Shown here piece by piece: positions 33,097-44,347 of a stretch of DNA of 64,000 bases (positions within the stretch are counted from its first letter, which is position 1; each line of letters starts with the position of its first letter). The notes beneath the pieces are model-generated. The model did no database searches and was not told the origin of the DNA. It was given only the letters and a program-made list of their open reading frames with translations. A program made the translations under genes and the position numbers. This stretch comes from Eudorina sp. 2006-703-Eu-15. Taxonomy: Eukaryota > Chlorophyta > Chlorophyceae > Chlamydomonadales > Volvocaceae. Location: assembly GCA_003117195.1 (NCBI GenBank), contig BDSI01000062.1:656377-720376 (forward strand), read 5' to 3'.

Positions 33097-35266
33097 CGTC
33101 GCCGGCCGCACCGCTGCCTTCGCGAGTGTGCGGCGGCGGCGGCGGGCGCGGGCCCAACGTTAGGCCTTCAATCTGATCCACCATTGCGGCCACGAGATCC
33201 GCCAGGCGATCTAATCTCAGATCAGCGACCGGCAGATCCAGTCGCTGCAGAAACCGCCGTGACGCTGCCGGGTCTCGCGTCGCCGCCACCGCCGCCGCCG
33301 CCGCCGCCGTCCTGAGCCCCGGCCCCGGTGGATTATTGCCAGGGTGGCCAGATCCGTTAGCTCCGCCGCCGGTGCTGCCACGGTCGAGGGTGGCGCCGCC
33401 GCCGCCGCTGGTGATGGGTTGTACGGCCGCGTGCGCGTCGGTGGCGGCGGCGCCGCGGGACTCCGCCGCTTCGCCACGACAGCGAGCCGCGCTGTCGGCG
33501 CGGCGGCGGCCGCTCGTCGCGGCGTGATTCGCCGCGTCGTACGAGGACTTGGCCGCGACGCGCGTGTCTGACGCCGACGTCGACCGCGGCTGTCCAGGTT
33601 GGTCACTAGCTGCGACCCATGGATCGGTGTGGCCACCACCGCTGTCCTGCAGCCCATGTACGACCTCCTGTCGTACCGTCGTACCTTCTGCCACGCGAGG
33701 GTCCGGGTATTGAGCGTGGCTGCTGCTGGGACTCTGGGGAAGTCGGCGCGCGGGAAACGCGCTACAGCCAAACCCGTCCGTACTGCTACTACTGCTCAGA
33801 CTTGCCCGAAGTCCCCTCCCGTGCGATGACACACTCGCCGCCTCCGTAGCGTCATCCGTACGGGTATACTGCAGGGTGGCCTGGCGGCCGCCCGCCGTAC
33901 CCGAATGTGTCGCGGCGGTACGACCGCTATCGCTGCCGTACATGTCGTACACATGGCCCAGGCTGCCTGCCGCGGAGGCGGATGCACTGGCCGGGTACGA
34001 ACCCCAGCCGACGGTTCCATCTGTCACAGCCGTCGGAGGTCCGGATTCGGGGTACGACGGCGGCCTGTCGGCGATGTCCGGTGTACGGGCGGTTACACGA
34101 ACCAGGGCAGGTCCGTAACGTGTCCCGCCGACGCCTGCTCCTCTTGCACCTGCTCCTCCTCCTTCGCCGCCGCCGCCGCCGCTGCCGCCACCGCCGCGTC
34201 CGCCGCCGCCGCCGCCGCTGACCCATGAGTCGTACAAGGGCGCGTGCCGCCGCGCTGCGGCCGCCGTCCCACCCAGCGCTACCGTACCGGCCGTCGCATC
34301 CCGACGGTGCTCGGCCGTAGCTCCGTCGGTACGGCGATACGGCGGTTGCGGCGGCGGCGCGCCCGTCATCAGGTCCGGGCCCGCCTCCGGCGGATTCAGC
34401 GCGGGCTGTCTTCCGGCGGCGCCACTGGCGGCGATTCCGGTGAACCGCGCGTCGGCTGCCGACCGCCGCGCCGCTGCCGCCGCCGCCGCCACCTCCATGC
34501 TACTGCCAGCTTGACTGTCGTACCCCAATCCTGTCGCCGATGCACGCCGCGGGGCTGTCCTGTCGGGCGCGTGGAGCGCCGACAAGGGCACCGGCGACCA
34601 GGGCCGCGAAGCTCGGCTCTCCCCGCGGACCCGTGGGTCGGTGTACGGCAGCTGCGGCGGCGTGCTGCTACTGCCCTCCCCACCGCCGCCGCCGCCGGAG
34701 GCTCGGATTCCGCCCCAAGGTCCCCGCGACTCCTCGCTGTAGGCAGACCCGCTATCCAGCTCCTGCTGCGGGCGCTGCTGCTGCGGGTGTTGCTGCTGCG
34801 GGTGTCGCGAGGGGTGTTGTGAGAGGCGTTGCGCGGGGTGTTGCGCGGGGTGTTGCGCGGGGTGTTGCTGAGGGCGCTGCTCCCCGGCTCCTCGCCCGGG
34901 CTGCGCTTGCTGCCAACTTGGAGTCCCGTCCCAGTCTGTCGGATGCGGCTCCAGGGGGACCTGCCCGGGGGCGCCGTGCAGTACGACATCGTCCTGTCGC
35001 CACGTGGCAGAGTACGGCGGCGGCGCCCAGTCCTCACCCGGGTTGGCCCCATCTGCCTCGGGGCCTTCTTCGCGCCAGCGGCCTTCGCCGTACACCGTCG
35101 GTCGTCGTCCGTACGGCACGTGCGCTGCCCCGAGTGCGTGGACTGCCCCAGCGGCACCGGCGGCCGAGCTCTCGTCGTCGTCGCCGCCGCCGCCGCCGGC
35201 TCCGAGCGGATCGGCCCTCAGCGTCTCAAAGGACGCGACCCCGGGACTGGCAACGCTGCCGGCGGG

Positions 35267-35319
<53 letters not shown>

Positions 35320-35777
35320 TGCTTTCCGAAAACGACGTGCGAGCCCAGGGGTCCCTGAACTGACCCCCGGGGTGCAGGAGATACCTCTGATGCGTCGCCG
35401 GGGGGTTGCGCCCTACACACAGCGGTTCGTGGGGGTGAAATGTCCGCGGAAATTCCGGCGGCCCAGATCGCGGCGCCCGCAGCCGCACCTGCTGCGTCGC
35501 AAGCATCGAGTCGCCGGGCGCCGGCTCGGTGACCTGTGTCTAGGTCTGGAGGGGGCTGACCGGGCTCCTGGCGCTCCTCGAAGGAATGAGGTAATAAGTC
35601 GGCGTTTGTCGCCGCGACGACGCTGCCGCGCAACGCTTGGACGCTGCTGTAGCTTGTCCGGAAGGCGCCGGCGTCCGGGCCGCGATGAAGCAAGTCATCT
35701 TCCAGGTCGGCACCCGGGCCAGCTGGTGCGCCCGGGTGATATTGCTGCCGTTGCTGCTGCTGTTGCTGTTGATACAT
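30001..35777 (-). CDS. Large low-complexity protein of unknown function, multi-exon
   Basis: A minus-strand gene with several coding exons. Probable start ATG 35777-35775 (MYQQQQQQQRQQYHPGAP). A large exon of about 880 codons follows, ending at 32856 (LISATCASRCG), rich in Gly, Ser, Ala, Gln and Pro, with the more ordered segment FLQRLDLPVADLRLDRLADL just before its end. Next are an exon from about 32347 to 32036 (LMPPLAQLAALLAALLSSAG to FLSLRR), one at 31574-31287 (MVCEAIMAVAPGELPAIIGA to VVQL), one from 30881 (LVHVAVNLGHTMRRWGLCRA), and a last one ending at 30001 (TLNAVQAQRELALIRDSARP, poly-Gly, ALLTELYDNLDQNELMWGYL). Phases agree at the 32856/32347, 32036/31574 and 31287/30881 junctions. 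The first junction (35390-35560) and the last (30550-30700) are unresolved. The ordered parts look helical; no family recognised. The gene is divergent from the WDR74-like gene. Confidence 0.55.
30244..30405 (+). repeat. CTCCTC/CTGCTC tract inside a coding exon
   Basis: An imperfect trinucleotide tract which the minus-strand gene reads as Gly with scattered Ala. Both flanks are protein-like in the same frame, so it is probably a coding low-complexity run. Confidence 0.75.
30961..31046 (+). repeat. 8-bp GGTGGTTG array
   Basis: About ten perfect copies of GGTGGTTG in the intron between exons 31574-31287 and 30881 onward of the minus-strand gene. The G-rich strand is the non-template (plus) strand of the window and could form G-quadruplexes. 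A short related run lies at 30915-30932. Confidence 0.92.
31954..32007 (+). repeat. Dispersed intronic element, copy 6 (diverged)
   Basis: In the intron between 32036 and 31574 of the minus-strand gene, antisense to it: GCGCAGTGTAAACACGTCCC then TACCAGTTTCCTATATCCC and a C-run. Confidence 0.55.
35265..35325 (+). repeat. (GCC)n tract coding poly-Gly on the minus strand
   Basis: A run of CCG/GCC triplets which the minus-strand gene reads as about 18 Gly residues, between FSESS and PAGSVASPGVASFETL. Confidence 0.8.
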
Positions 35778-36245
35778 CACGAGTTCACCATTTCGTGCGC
35801 TTGCAGGTTTACAAAAAGTGTATGTGCGCGAGGCAGTTCACCGTCGATGAAGGAAACGGCTGTGCCCCCTGTGCCACAGAAATTGTGGATCTTTATGCGG
35901 CAGGATGGGCGACTAACGCTTCTTCCGGAGTGGCTTCACAGACCCTGCACAGACCCTTGGTTCAGCCACTAGGCTGGGAGGCGGGAAGAGCAGGTAGTGT
36001 TCGACAAAGGACCTTGGATCATGGATAACAGGCATATTTCATCGCCAAGCCTTAATTCGCTAAATTCCATGCGTGTTCACTGATGCTGCTCTGCTGCAAG
36101 TTTGAACTCGTTGTCAAAACCGTTGGGAGTTGTCGGCTGTCGCTGAACGCAGCGAATGATACGCCACAATGTTTCTGTTTATTATCATGCTGTAGTGAGT
36201 TTCTTAGCATCCTGTGATACTTATCATTTGTTCAATTGCTCGACA

Positions 36246-39200
36246 ATGGCTGCGGGTAACAAAAGGAAAGACCGCAAAGAAGAAGTTCCTGCACCTCCTT
36301 CACACCGATTACTTACGTCAGATGAATTGGGTTTATTGAAAGGTGCGCTTGGGTCTGACAAAAGAAGCACCAACTTCCATGGACGGCTGACAACGGCATT
36401 TGGGCGCAACGTACGCCACCGCTCATTGTGCAGTTTCTGAAGTACCAGATGGCAACAAGTGGGAGGAGACATCAGCTAAGCAACGCTGGTAGGGCAGTTG
36501 ACGGTTTCGTTGCGACGGCGGCCATTGCACGACGCGTGTTGTCTCACGCCTGCAGTTGGTTCGCAAATCGGATGCTGGATAATTACGGCCATACGAATTC
36601 CTGTCGTCCTGCGAATTCAATCGTTATCGCAACCGTCCGTCATTGCACACCGCCTCCAGCTGGGTATCTCAAGAGTCTCCCCTTTCGTCTCCTGCCGTTT
36701 TTGTTTCCCCTACCTTGCCCAGGGGCCAGCCCGACAAGCAGCAGGGCATCACGCGCCTCCAGCTGCACTGCCCAGACTGGAACCCAGGTGCGCGCTGCAC
36801 TGCACCGGCCGATCCGATTCATCCCCTTGTACAAAAATTGAAGGGCAGCAAAGCCACCTCCTCCGCGTGGTCCGTGGAGCCGTGAACCCTGCACTTGATG
36901 ACAGCATCCACCAATTTCAACGTCTTGGATGTCTTGGAAGGGTATGCGAAAACACGTTATAACCTCCACAGCTCGCATGTTGGGCGTTCCGTGAAAGGTG
37001 TGGCGCCGTTGTGACGTGACGTGGAATGACGTCAGCGAACGGATCCACGCCCCCTGTACCCCCTTGCCCTTAAATCACCACCACCACCCCTGTTTGACGG
37101 TGCCCGACCCCCTTTTTCGCCTTTGTTCTGTTGCTCCCCTTCCCTCCCTAGACCGGGTCCTGGTGGCCGCAGCCCGGAGCGGCGGCCGTGTCACCCTCCA
37201 CTGCCCCCCTCCGCCGCCCCGGAGCCACCCGACCTCCGGTCCCTCCGGCCCCTCCGAGTCCGCCGCGGGGGCCTGCGAGGTGGGGTCCTTCAGGGCCGCA
37301 CCGCCAGCGACCACCTCGGGCCGCTCGGACACGGCCGCCAATGAGCTGAGGGGGCTGCGGTTCGCGACGACCGGGTCGGGGTGAGCGGTGGGGAGGGGTG
37401 AGCGCGGACGGGTGGGGAGGGGTGGTTGAAGTGGGTGAGCGCGGACGGGTGGGGAGGGGTGGTTGAAGTGGGTGAGCGCGGACCGGTGGGGAGGGGTGGT
37501 TGAAGTGGGTGAGCGCGGACGGGTGGGGAGGGGTGAGCGCGGACCGGTGGGGAGGGGTGGTTGAAGTGGGAGGTACCGTACTTTGGGGTGGGCTTGGAGC
37601 TGAGTGGGAGGGATGGAAGGGGCACGGTAGTTGGGTGAGCGATATGAAGAGTTAGATAAGCGCTAGGGTGCAGGGCCGAGAGCTAGAAGGGAGGGGTGGG
37701 GGCTATATGGTGGGGGCTGAACGAAAGGCAAGCGATGAGGGAAGGAACCTTGTGAGAGCCAGTTGGGTGGGGCCGGGCACTGGGGAGTGGGTTTGGCGTG
37801 CCCTGCCCTGCCCTGGACATGCCTGGGGGCACGCCTGGGGAGAGGGCTTGGGCTGTGGGAAGCGTGGTGCCGCACCCGCAGCTCTGGGCGGAGGTAACAA
37901 GCAAACAGCCACGCGGGGGCCTGGTATGTCGCAAGCAAGCAGCCACGCACACACCACTGCGGCTGCGGTCCCCTAAACCCTATAACCCGAATACACGCCG
38001 CCGGGGATGTCTGGTAGAATCGCAGAAACAGCCAAACAAACAACCCGAAACGAGACCCCTAGACAGCGCTGTCTGGGGCACTGGGGATGTGGGGCTTGGC
38101 CTCGAAGGGCCCCGAGCATGCCGCTCTATCCCCAAACTCCCATATCCCCTCCCGTCCCCTGGGTGTGTCTGGGCTGTTTCTTAATAAACCCCCTCCTGTC
38201 CCCTGTCCCCTGTCTCCTGTCTCTCCGCAGCGCCGTCCAGCGCACGTTGCGCCTGGTGACTGCGACCGCGGGGGGACACGTCGCCGTACACGACTGGGAG
38301 GCCGCGGAGGGGGAGGAGGGGGAGGACACAGGGGGGGTGGTGCGGACCTGGGGCCAGCAGCAGCAGGAGGAGCAGCAGCAGCAGCAGCAGTCGGCGGCGG
38401 GCATCGGCCCGGGGCGGTGGCGGGAGGTGGTGCGGATGCAGACGATCAGCGACGTTCAGGACATGGTGAGTGAGGAGGCAGTGTGGGGCGGGGTGGGGGA
38501 AAGGGCAGGAGGGCCTGTGCCCTGTGGGTGGCGGTGTGTGAGGGGGGCGGGGGAAAGGGTAGGAGGGCCTGTGCCCTGTGGGTGGCGGTGTGTGAGGGGG
38601 GCCGGGGGAAAGGGTAGGAGGGCCTGTGCCCTGTGGGTGGCGGTGTGTGAGGGGGGCGAGATGTGCGGGGCCGAGGGGGGGCTCACAGAGGCAGTGCGGT
38701 GTACCGCATATGCGTAGTGTCGAAGAGCCGTGGGGGATTCTCTGGGGTTCGCGAACGGGCCCAGGGATTGTCGTGGCGGTGGCAGTGGCGGTGGCGATGT
38801 TGGTGATGGCGGTTTAATGTAAATCTAATAAAAGTAGTAAAAGGAAAATTCGGGATGCCAACCGACGCACCGTCCCCGGGAGGTTCCGATGGAGGTCCTA
38901 CTTTCCTGCGTACCTACGTCCCTACGTCCCTACGTCCAACCCCGCCACACAACAACCGGTGGCTACTTAAGCCCCGCCACAACAACCAACCCCGCCAAAA
39001 CAACCGGTGGCTTAATCACCCCCACCACAACGCCACTCCTCACAGGACGTCAGCTCCAGTGGACGGCACGTGGCCGTAGGGGGTGATGGCCACCAGCTGC
39101 GGGTCTGGGACCTCTCCACCGCATCCGGCACCGGCGCTGGGGCTGGGGCTGGCGGCGGCGGCGGCGCCGCCGCCTCCAATCCCTCCGCTGAGCCGCTCTT

Positions 39201-42200
39201 CGCGGGCAAGGCGGGCAAGCCGTCGCGGTCGGGGCTGCAGGACCTGGCACACGTCACGGCGGTGTCGTACGTTCCGGGCCGCGATGACCAGCTGGTGAGA
39301 TCCGGGGGGTGGGGCGAGTGAGGTTTGCAAAAGTGCACATTGTCGGCAAGTGTGTTAAAGATAAGGGAGCTGGCAAGTGTGTGAGTGTGTGTGTGTGTGT
39401 GTGCTGCGGGATTGTCGGGTGGGTCTCTGGTTTACACCGACCGCCAGCCAGAGGCGGCGGTCGGACCGACCGCCAGCCAGAGCTCCAGCCAGAGCCCCCT
39501 TACCATCGGTGGGGGGCTCTGGCTCACGGGGACGTCCGTGACACGATGCTGGCGATATCATGTGGTGCTGTACGTTGCCGTTCGTGTTGTACGATGTGGG
39601 GTTCTGTAGTCGAAAACGGCATCTGCCGAGAACGGTGCCTGTTTCACTTGGGTACCCCGATCGGCCGCCGCGGCGGTTACATTGTGCGCGCTGCGACCGC
39701 AGGTGCTGGTGGGTACAGCAAAACACAAGCTGTGGCTGTACGACATGCGGGCAGGGCGCAAGCCGCAGTCGGAGGTGGTGTGGGGCGAGGGCCGCATCAC
39801 CGCCTTGCTGCCTCAGCCGGATGGTGAGGATTCAGGGGTCGGCGGCCTTGTGGGACGAGGTGTCGTACCTGTCGTACCTCTCCCTTAGACCCTGCCCTTC
39901 CTTGCGGCCCATGCCGGCTGTTCCCCGCTCCTGGGTGCTCTGCGGGTATGGGGATCTGGCTGACTCGATATGCCTCTGGCGGCAGCAGTGCGGTCGATGG
40001 GGTCCGGATGGGGATTGACTGACTCGCCAGGAGGTGTGCGGTGCGGGGTGAGAGATGCGCAAGGTGTGACGTCACGGAGGGTACGGCACAACCCGGCTGG
40101 GGACCGGCTGGTACCCCCTTCACCTTCTTCCCCCCGGTTGCCTCCCTCTCTTCCTAGGCGCCTTCCCTCCCTCCCTGGCGCTCTCAATGCCCCGTTTCCT
40201 CGCCTGCGCACTCGATACCTTTCATTTCTGCCCGGCGCCCATCCCCCCGGCCCCCATGGCGCACGTGCCTGCGGCAGGGTCCCGCGTGTGGGTGGGCAAC
40301 GGGCGGGGTCAGGTGGAGGCGCTGGACCTGCGGCAAGCTCCAGGGAAGGTGTCCATGGGTCACGCGCTCAAGGGCTCAGCGGGGTCGGTGAGTGCCGTCC
40401 TGACTGCCGGGTGGCCGTCAGCAGGGTTCCGGAGCCGGAGGGTGAGCAGCGGGGGCTAGAGTCGGGGGAGAGTCGGGGGATAAGGAGGGAGTGCAGGGAC
40501 GGGGGAGGCTGCGAGAGGTAGGGAGGGGCAGACCATGGAGCTTCCAGTGCTCCGAAGGCAAGCCCATGCTTAAGCCCAAAGCAATCCCGGATTGCGAGGG
40601 GGGGTGTTCTCCATTGCCGATTTGAACCCAAAAGCCCAAGTGCGTCTCGGCCTCTGCTACTGCTGCCCCTTCCCCGACCTCTAAACCTCTGCGCCCACCT
40701 CTGCCACTGCCCCTTCCCCGACCTCTGCTTCGTTCCACACGTCTGCGCCCTTGCTCGCTTGCCCCCCGTTCCCACCATCTTACACTTGTCCACCAACTGC
40801 CTGCACGCCTTCCGTCCGTGCGTCCCATCCCGATTCCTCCTTCATCAGATCCGGTCGCTGAGCCTGCACCCCAGCCAGCCGCTGATCGCCTCGGTGTCCC
40901 TGGACCGCCACCTGCGGCTGCACTCCACCACCACCCGCCAGCTGCTCACCAAGGTCTACCTCAAGCAGGTGGGCGCCGAGGCGTGGATGGGGGGATGGGG
41001 GGGGTGAGGGTTTGAGGGTAGGGTTTGAGGGTAGGGGTTGCGGTTGCGGGTGTGGGTCTTGCGGTTGTCTAGTATGGCTGGAGGAGGGTCCATTGGTCCA
41101 AGCAGGCGGCAAATATGCTGGCGGTATCAATAAGGCGGCGGTATCAATAAGGCGGCGGTGTCAATAATCAATAAGGCGGCGGTGTCAATAAGGAGGCGGT
41201 ATCAATAAAGGAGGCGGTATCAATAAGGCGGCGGTGTCAATAAGGAGGCGGTATCAATAAGGCGGCGGTGTCAATAAGGAGGCGGTGTCAATAAGGAGGC
41301 GGTATCAATAAGGAGGCGGTGTCAATAAGGAGGCGGTATCAATAAGGCGGCGGTATCAAGAAGGAGGCGGTGTCAAACAGGCGGCAATGGAGGAGAGCGG
41401 GTTGACTGCAACCGAGAGCCCGTCGGCCAATGGGAGGGAGGAGGGGGGGCATTGGTGAGGGAGGATCGGTTGGTTCCCTTTTTGCGGTTTCGCTGTCTTT
41501 ATTGACAAAAAAAGGAGATTGGTGACAGTCGCGTGCTGGTCCGCGGCCCTGCAGGCGCTGACCGGAGTCGCTTGGCTGCCCACGGCCGCGGCCGCGAAGC
41601 CGGGGCGGCGAGGAGATGACGACAACGAAGAGGGCGGCGCTGGCGCTGGGGACAGTGACGAGGAGGCGGAGGAGGAGGAGGAGGCGGAGGAGGAGGAGGA
41701 GGAGGAAGAAGACGCGCGCGCAGACGGGCGCGGAAGCCGCGACGGCGCGCTCGGCAGCGATGACGAGGATGGGGCCGATGAGGACGGCACCAGCACGGGC
41801 GACCATGACGGAGACAACGAGGAGGAAGAAGAGGAGGAGGAGGAGGAGGACTACGATTCTGATGATGAGGGTGAGCGGCGGGGGGACACGCAGTGGGGGT
41901 CCGGGAGTGGGCAAGAGGCGGCGATGGTTGCAGCGGCGGCGCGGGAGCGACTTGCTGCCGGCGTGGCTGCCGCTGCGCGGGATCTGGGCCCTTTTGCAAT
42001 CGGATCGGGAGGCCTGATGTCGATCCCTGTCTGGATCCCTGGATCGACCTGGATCCCTGGATCGACCTGGATCCCTGCCTGTCTCGGGGGCGGGCGAGGG
42101 GACCGGCCCGAGTCCGGGCCGGTGTACGGTATCACGGGGGCCCAGGGGCGATCCGAGACAAACCGACGATACTACGGCACTTGTCCTTGTTGAACCTAGA

Positions 42201-43098
42201 AGCGTTACCAAGGCGGTGGCATGGCGTGGCCCATGGCGGCGAATGATTGCGCGACCTTGGGGTTCTCGTGAACCCCGGGTGCCGGTCCTGTCCTATCCAG
42301 GGGTGGTAGCCTCATCTCCAACATTAGGAGCCCTCCTGCACTGGAATCCTATCCAGGGGTTATAGCGTTATAGCTGACCTAGGGGAACTCTGCACTGGGG
42401 TTCTCACGCCGGGGTTCTCACACTGGCGGGTTTTTCACTAAACACACAAGGGTTCATCCTCGCTGTTGGCCTATCACGCACTCGTTGCATTGTAACCGTT
42501 TCAAGGTGGACCCTTACGGTGGTTCGCTTGCATGCCTTCTGGCAAAGTGTGCAAGGTTCAGACGTGTCAAACTCTGGGCGACCCTGAGCTCGAAGGGAGG
42601 GAGCTTGGGACGTAGGGTTAAGGGGCGGGGGTCAATGGGGGAATAAGTTGGGAATGAGGAAGAAACCAAAAACGAACCCGTGCGCACCCAGAATCATAAT
42701 ACTTGAGGAGTTCAATGAGGAGTCATGCAATGTGGCAGTCCTCAGTCTTCGGGTACACCTGCTGACCATTCGGCAAAACGTACGGCGAAACGTACGACGT
42801 CCTACCATCGCCTGCAGGTGGCCCGGCGGGTCGGCACCAGCCCCGAGCCCGGGCGTCATGGCCGGGACACGGCGGCAGCAGAGGAGGCGGCGGCCGCAGC
42901 AGCAACGCCGCCTCGAGAAGGGTCGAGAGCGCGGGGGTCAAGGGCAAGGCGCGCGCCGCAAAGGGCGCTGAGGGTGGCAAGCGCCAGGCGGCTGCGGACC
43001 GGGGCTCGAAGGGCGGAGCTGCGGGCACGGGCAGGAATGTCGCCGGGGGAGGCAAGGGCGCCAAGAAGGAGCAGAAGCGGAGGCGGCGCGACGAGTGA
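36246..43098 (+). CDS. WDR74: WD40-repeat ribosome biogenesis protein (WDR74/NSA1)
   Basis: Ten exons: 36246-36410, 36730-36787, 37152-37380, 38231-38465, 39046-39294, 39703-39823, 40278-40387, 40849-40968, 41555-41870, 42818-43098; phases agree and give 627 aa. Family landmarks in order: LLTSDELGLLKGALG; DKQQGITRLQLHCPDWNP then DRVLVAAARSGGRVTLH; HVAVGGDGHQLRVWDLST; AHVTAVSYVPGRDDQL; VLVGTAKHKLWLYDMRAGRK; the highly typical VWVGNGRGQVEALDLRQ and LKGSAGS then IRSLSLHPSQPLIASVSLDR; HLRLHSTTTRQLLTKVYLKQ. WDR74/Nsa1 forms a seven-bladed propeller that acts in nucleolar 60S pre-ribosome maturation and releases through the AAA ATPase NVL/Rix7 (known of the family). The algal protein adds Gln, Gly and Ala inserts, a long Asp/Glu tract in exon 9 and a Lys/Arg-rich tail (GGGKGAKKEQKRRRRDE) suited to nucleolar targeting. 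The exon 1 to exon 2 acceptor (CCAG at 36726-36729) is the least certain boundary. Confidence 0.9.
37381..37575 (+). repeat. Tandem repeat beginning at the WDR74 intron 3 donor
   Basis: Intron 3 begins GTGAGCGGTGGGGAGGG and continues as units of about 37 bases (GTGAGCGCGGACGGGTGGGG then aggggtggttgaagtgg), some shortened. Every unit carries the same GTGAGC as the real donor. Confidence 0.85.
38500..38665 (+). repeat. Three 54-55-bp units in WDR74 intron 4
   Basis: Units with the core AGGAGGGCCTGTGCCCTGTG start near 38507, 38561 and 38616, about 40 bases after the donor at 38466. GTGTGTGAGGG closes each unit and looks like a weak donor. Confidence 0.85.
41119..41386 (+). repeat. 17-bp minisatellite in WDR74 intron 8
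   Basis: About fifteen copies of a unit such as GGCGGTATCAATAAGGA, differing mainly at T/G and C/A positions, with one longer hybrid unit near 41165. Confidence 0.9.
42031..42078 (+). repeat. 18-bp repeat in WDR74 intron 9
   Basis: CTGGATCCCTGGATCGAC occurs twice plus a partial third copy, inside the 947-bp intron 9. Confidence 0.8.
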
Positions 43099-44240
43099 GG
43101 GGTGAAACGGCGCTGAAGGAACGGCATGATAGGTCGGTATGAGTTTCTTTATGATTTCAGGATGTTAAGCGCGTGTTATGCCTGGGGATAAGGCTCGGGT
43201 TTGGTCCCTCTCAGGTGTGGACCAGTCAAGCATGCAAGCCGTGAAATTGAGTGCGGGTGGAATGAGCTGACGGATTCTTGGGACGAGAGGCCAGTGTAAA
43301 CCTCAAGTTACCTGGAAGCTCGCGGCCGTGGGCCTTATGTGATCTGGGTCGCTACTGGCGACGGAATTCCAAGAGGGCCGTGGGTTTTAGGGTTTCCTAG
43401 GGTTTCCAACCCTAGCGTTTCCAACAGACAGGCAGACCAGGGCAGACTCTGCGCGTTGACGCTCCGCAAGGCATTCATGCACGGGATCACGGGTACTTCT
43501 CTTGGGGTACGGTGTTCTTAATAGTGCGAAAGGTGCCTTGCTGCGTGGGTCTGATGTGGATTGCGACTTGGGGGCTGCATGTGAGCCTATAGTTCGTGAG
43601 GGACATGGCAGCCGGCAATGAGAGAATTGCACCCTATCTTATGATGGTCCGCGGCTCGATGATGACGACGTGACCCCAGCAGGAGATCTCGTTGCTACGA
43701 AAACCAGGTACGCGGGAGCTCGTTGGTCGGTCGTGCCACCGGCGGCACCGTTGGATGTGCACGTCCTCCTATGAACCAACCTGAACCAATCGCGCAGTAA
43801 AGCTCCGTATGTCTGCCGGCAAGCCTGTTCGCGAACGATGTCGGAGAGCCGGACCCGTAAACGTCAGAAGTCGCCTGGTGATGATGAGGTCAGTCAGTAC
43901 GGCAAACAGGGGCACACCTGGTCAAACGGCGAAGGCAAACATCCATCATTTGTTCCAGCCTCTATCACGACTCTCACTTGCATAGAAACAACAGTAATTG
44001 CTGCAACGGTTTCGTGATGTATGCGCAAGCAATTTAAATTTGAGTTCTCATTTTCCGAGACGAGGCCGAAGGGTGTTACGGCATGGCATGACATCAGTAC
44101 CGTAACAGCTCCCCGACTTAGACCGAACGCCCTCGATCGGTACATTATGAGGAGAATTGATGAAAGTAGTTGAGTCGATTTGGGTCTGGACGTCTCGATA
44201 CCAACTGTCACGTTATGACATAAGATTAGTACCTAAGGAT
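43099..44240. other. Intergenic region between WDR74 and the first MYND gene
   Basis: Holds the WDR74 3' UTR and then lower-GC DNA with no recognisable gene. At 43384-43415 a short stretch (TTTTAGGGTTTCCTAGGG) resembles algal or plant telomere repeats but is too short and degenerate to mean much. Confidence 0.45.
43295..43299 (+). terminator. Candidate poly(A) signal TGTAA for WDR74
   Basis: TGTAA lies 197 bases after the stop codon at 43096-43098. Confidence 0.5.
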
Positions 44241-44250
44241 TATAAAAGGC
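44241..44250 (+). promoter_or_regulatory. TATA box of MYND gene 1
   Basis: TATAAAAGGC, 98 bases before the ATG at 44348, is a strong TATA match at a plausible distance for a short leader. Confidence 0.6.
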
Positions 44251-44347
44251 GCCGACTGAGATCCATAACGTTAAGTCAGTGTCAAAGGCATAACGGCCGT
44301 GACACGCGAAATAAACCTTTCGCACAGGAGCACCACCAAATGTCCAC

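Noticed and set aside
34829..36028. Plus-strand open frame of 399 codons
   Set aside because: It is antisense to the Gln/Gly-rich exons of the minus-strand gene; the product is Arg-rich without any family resemblance, and the minus-strand reading has better splice-site phase agreement.
43384..43415. Interstitial telomere repeat
   Set aside because: Only two or three degenerate TTTAGGG-like words in mixed orientation; too short to distinguish from chance.
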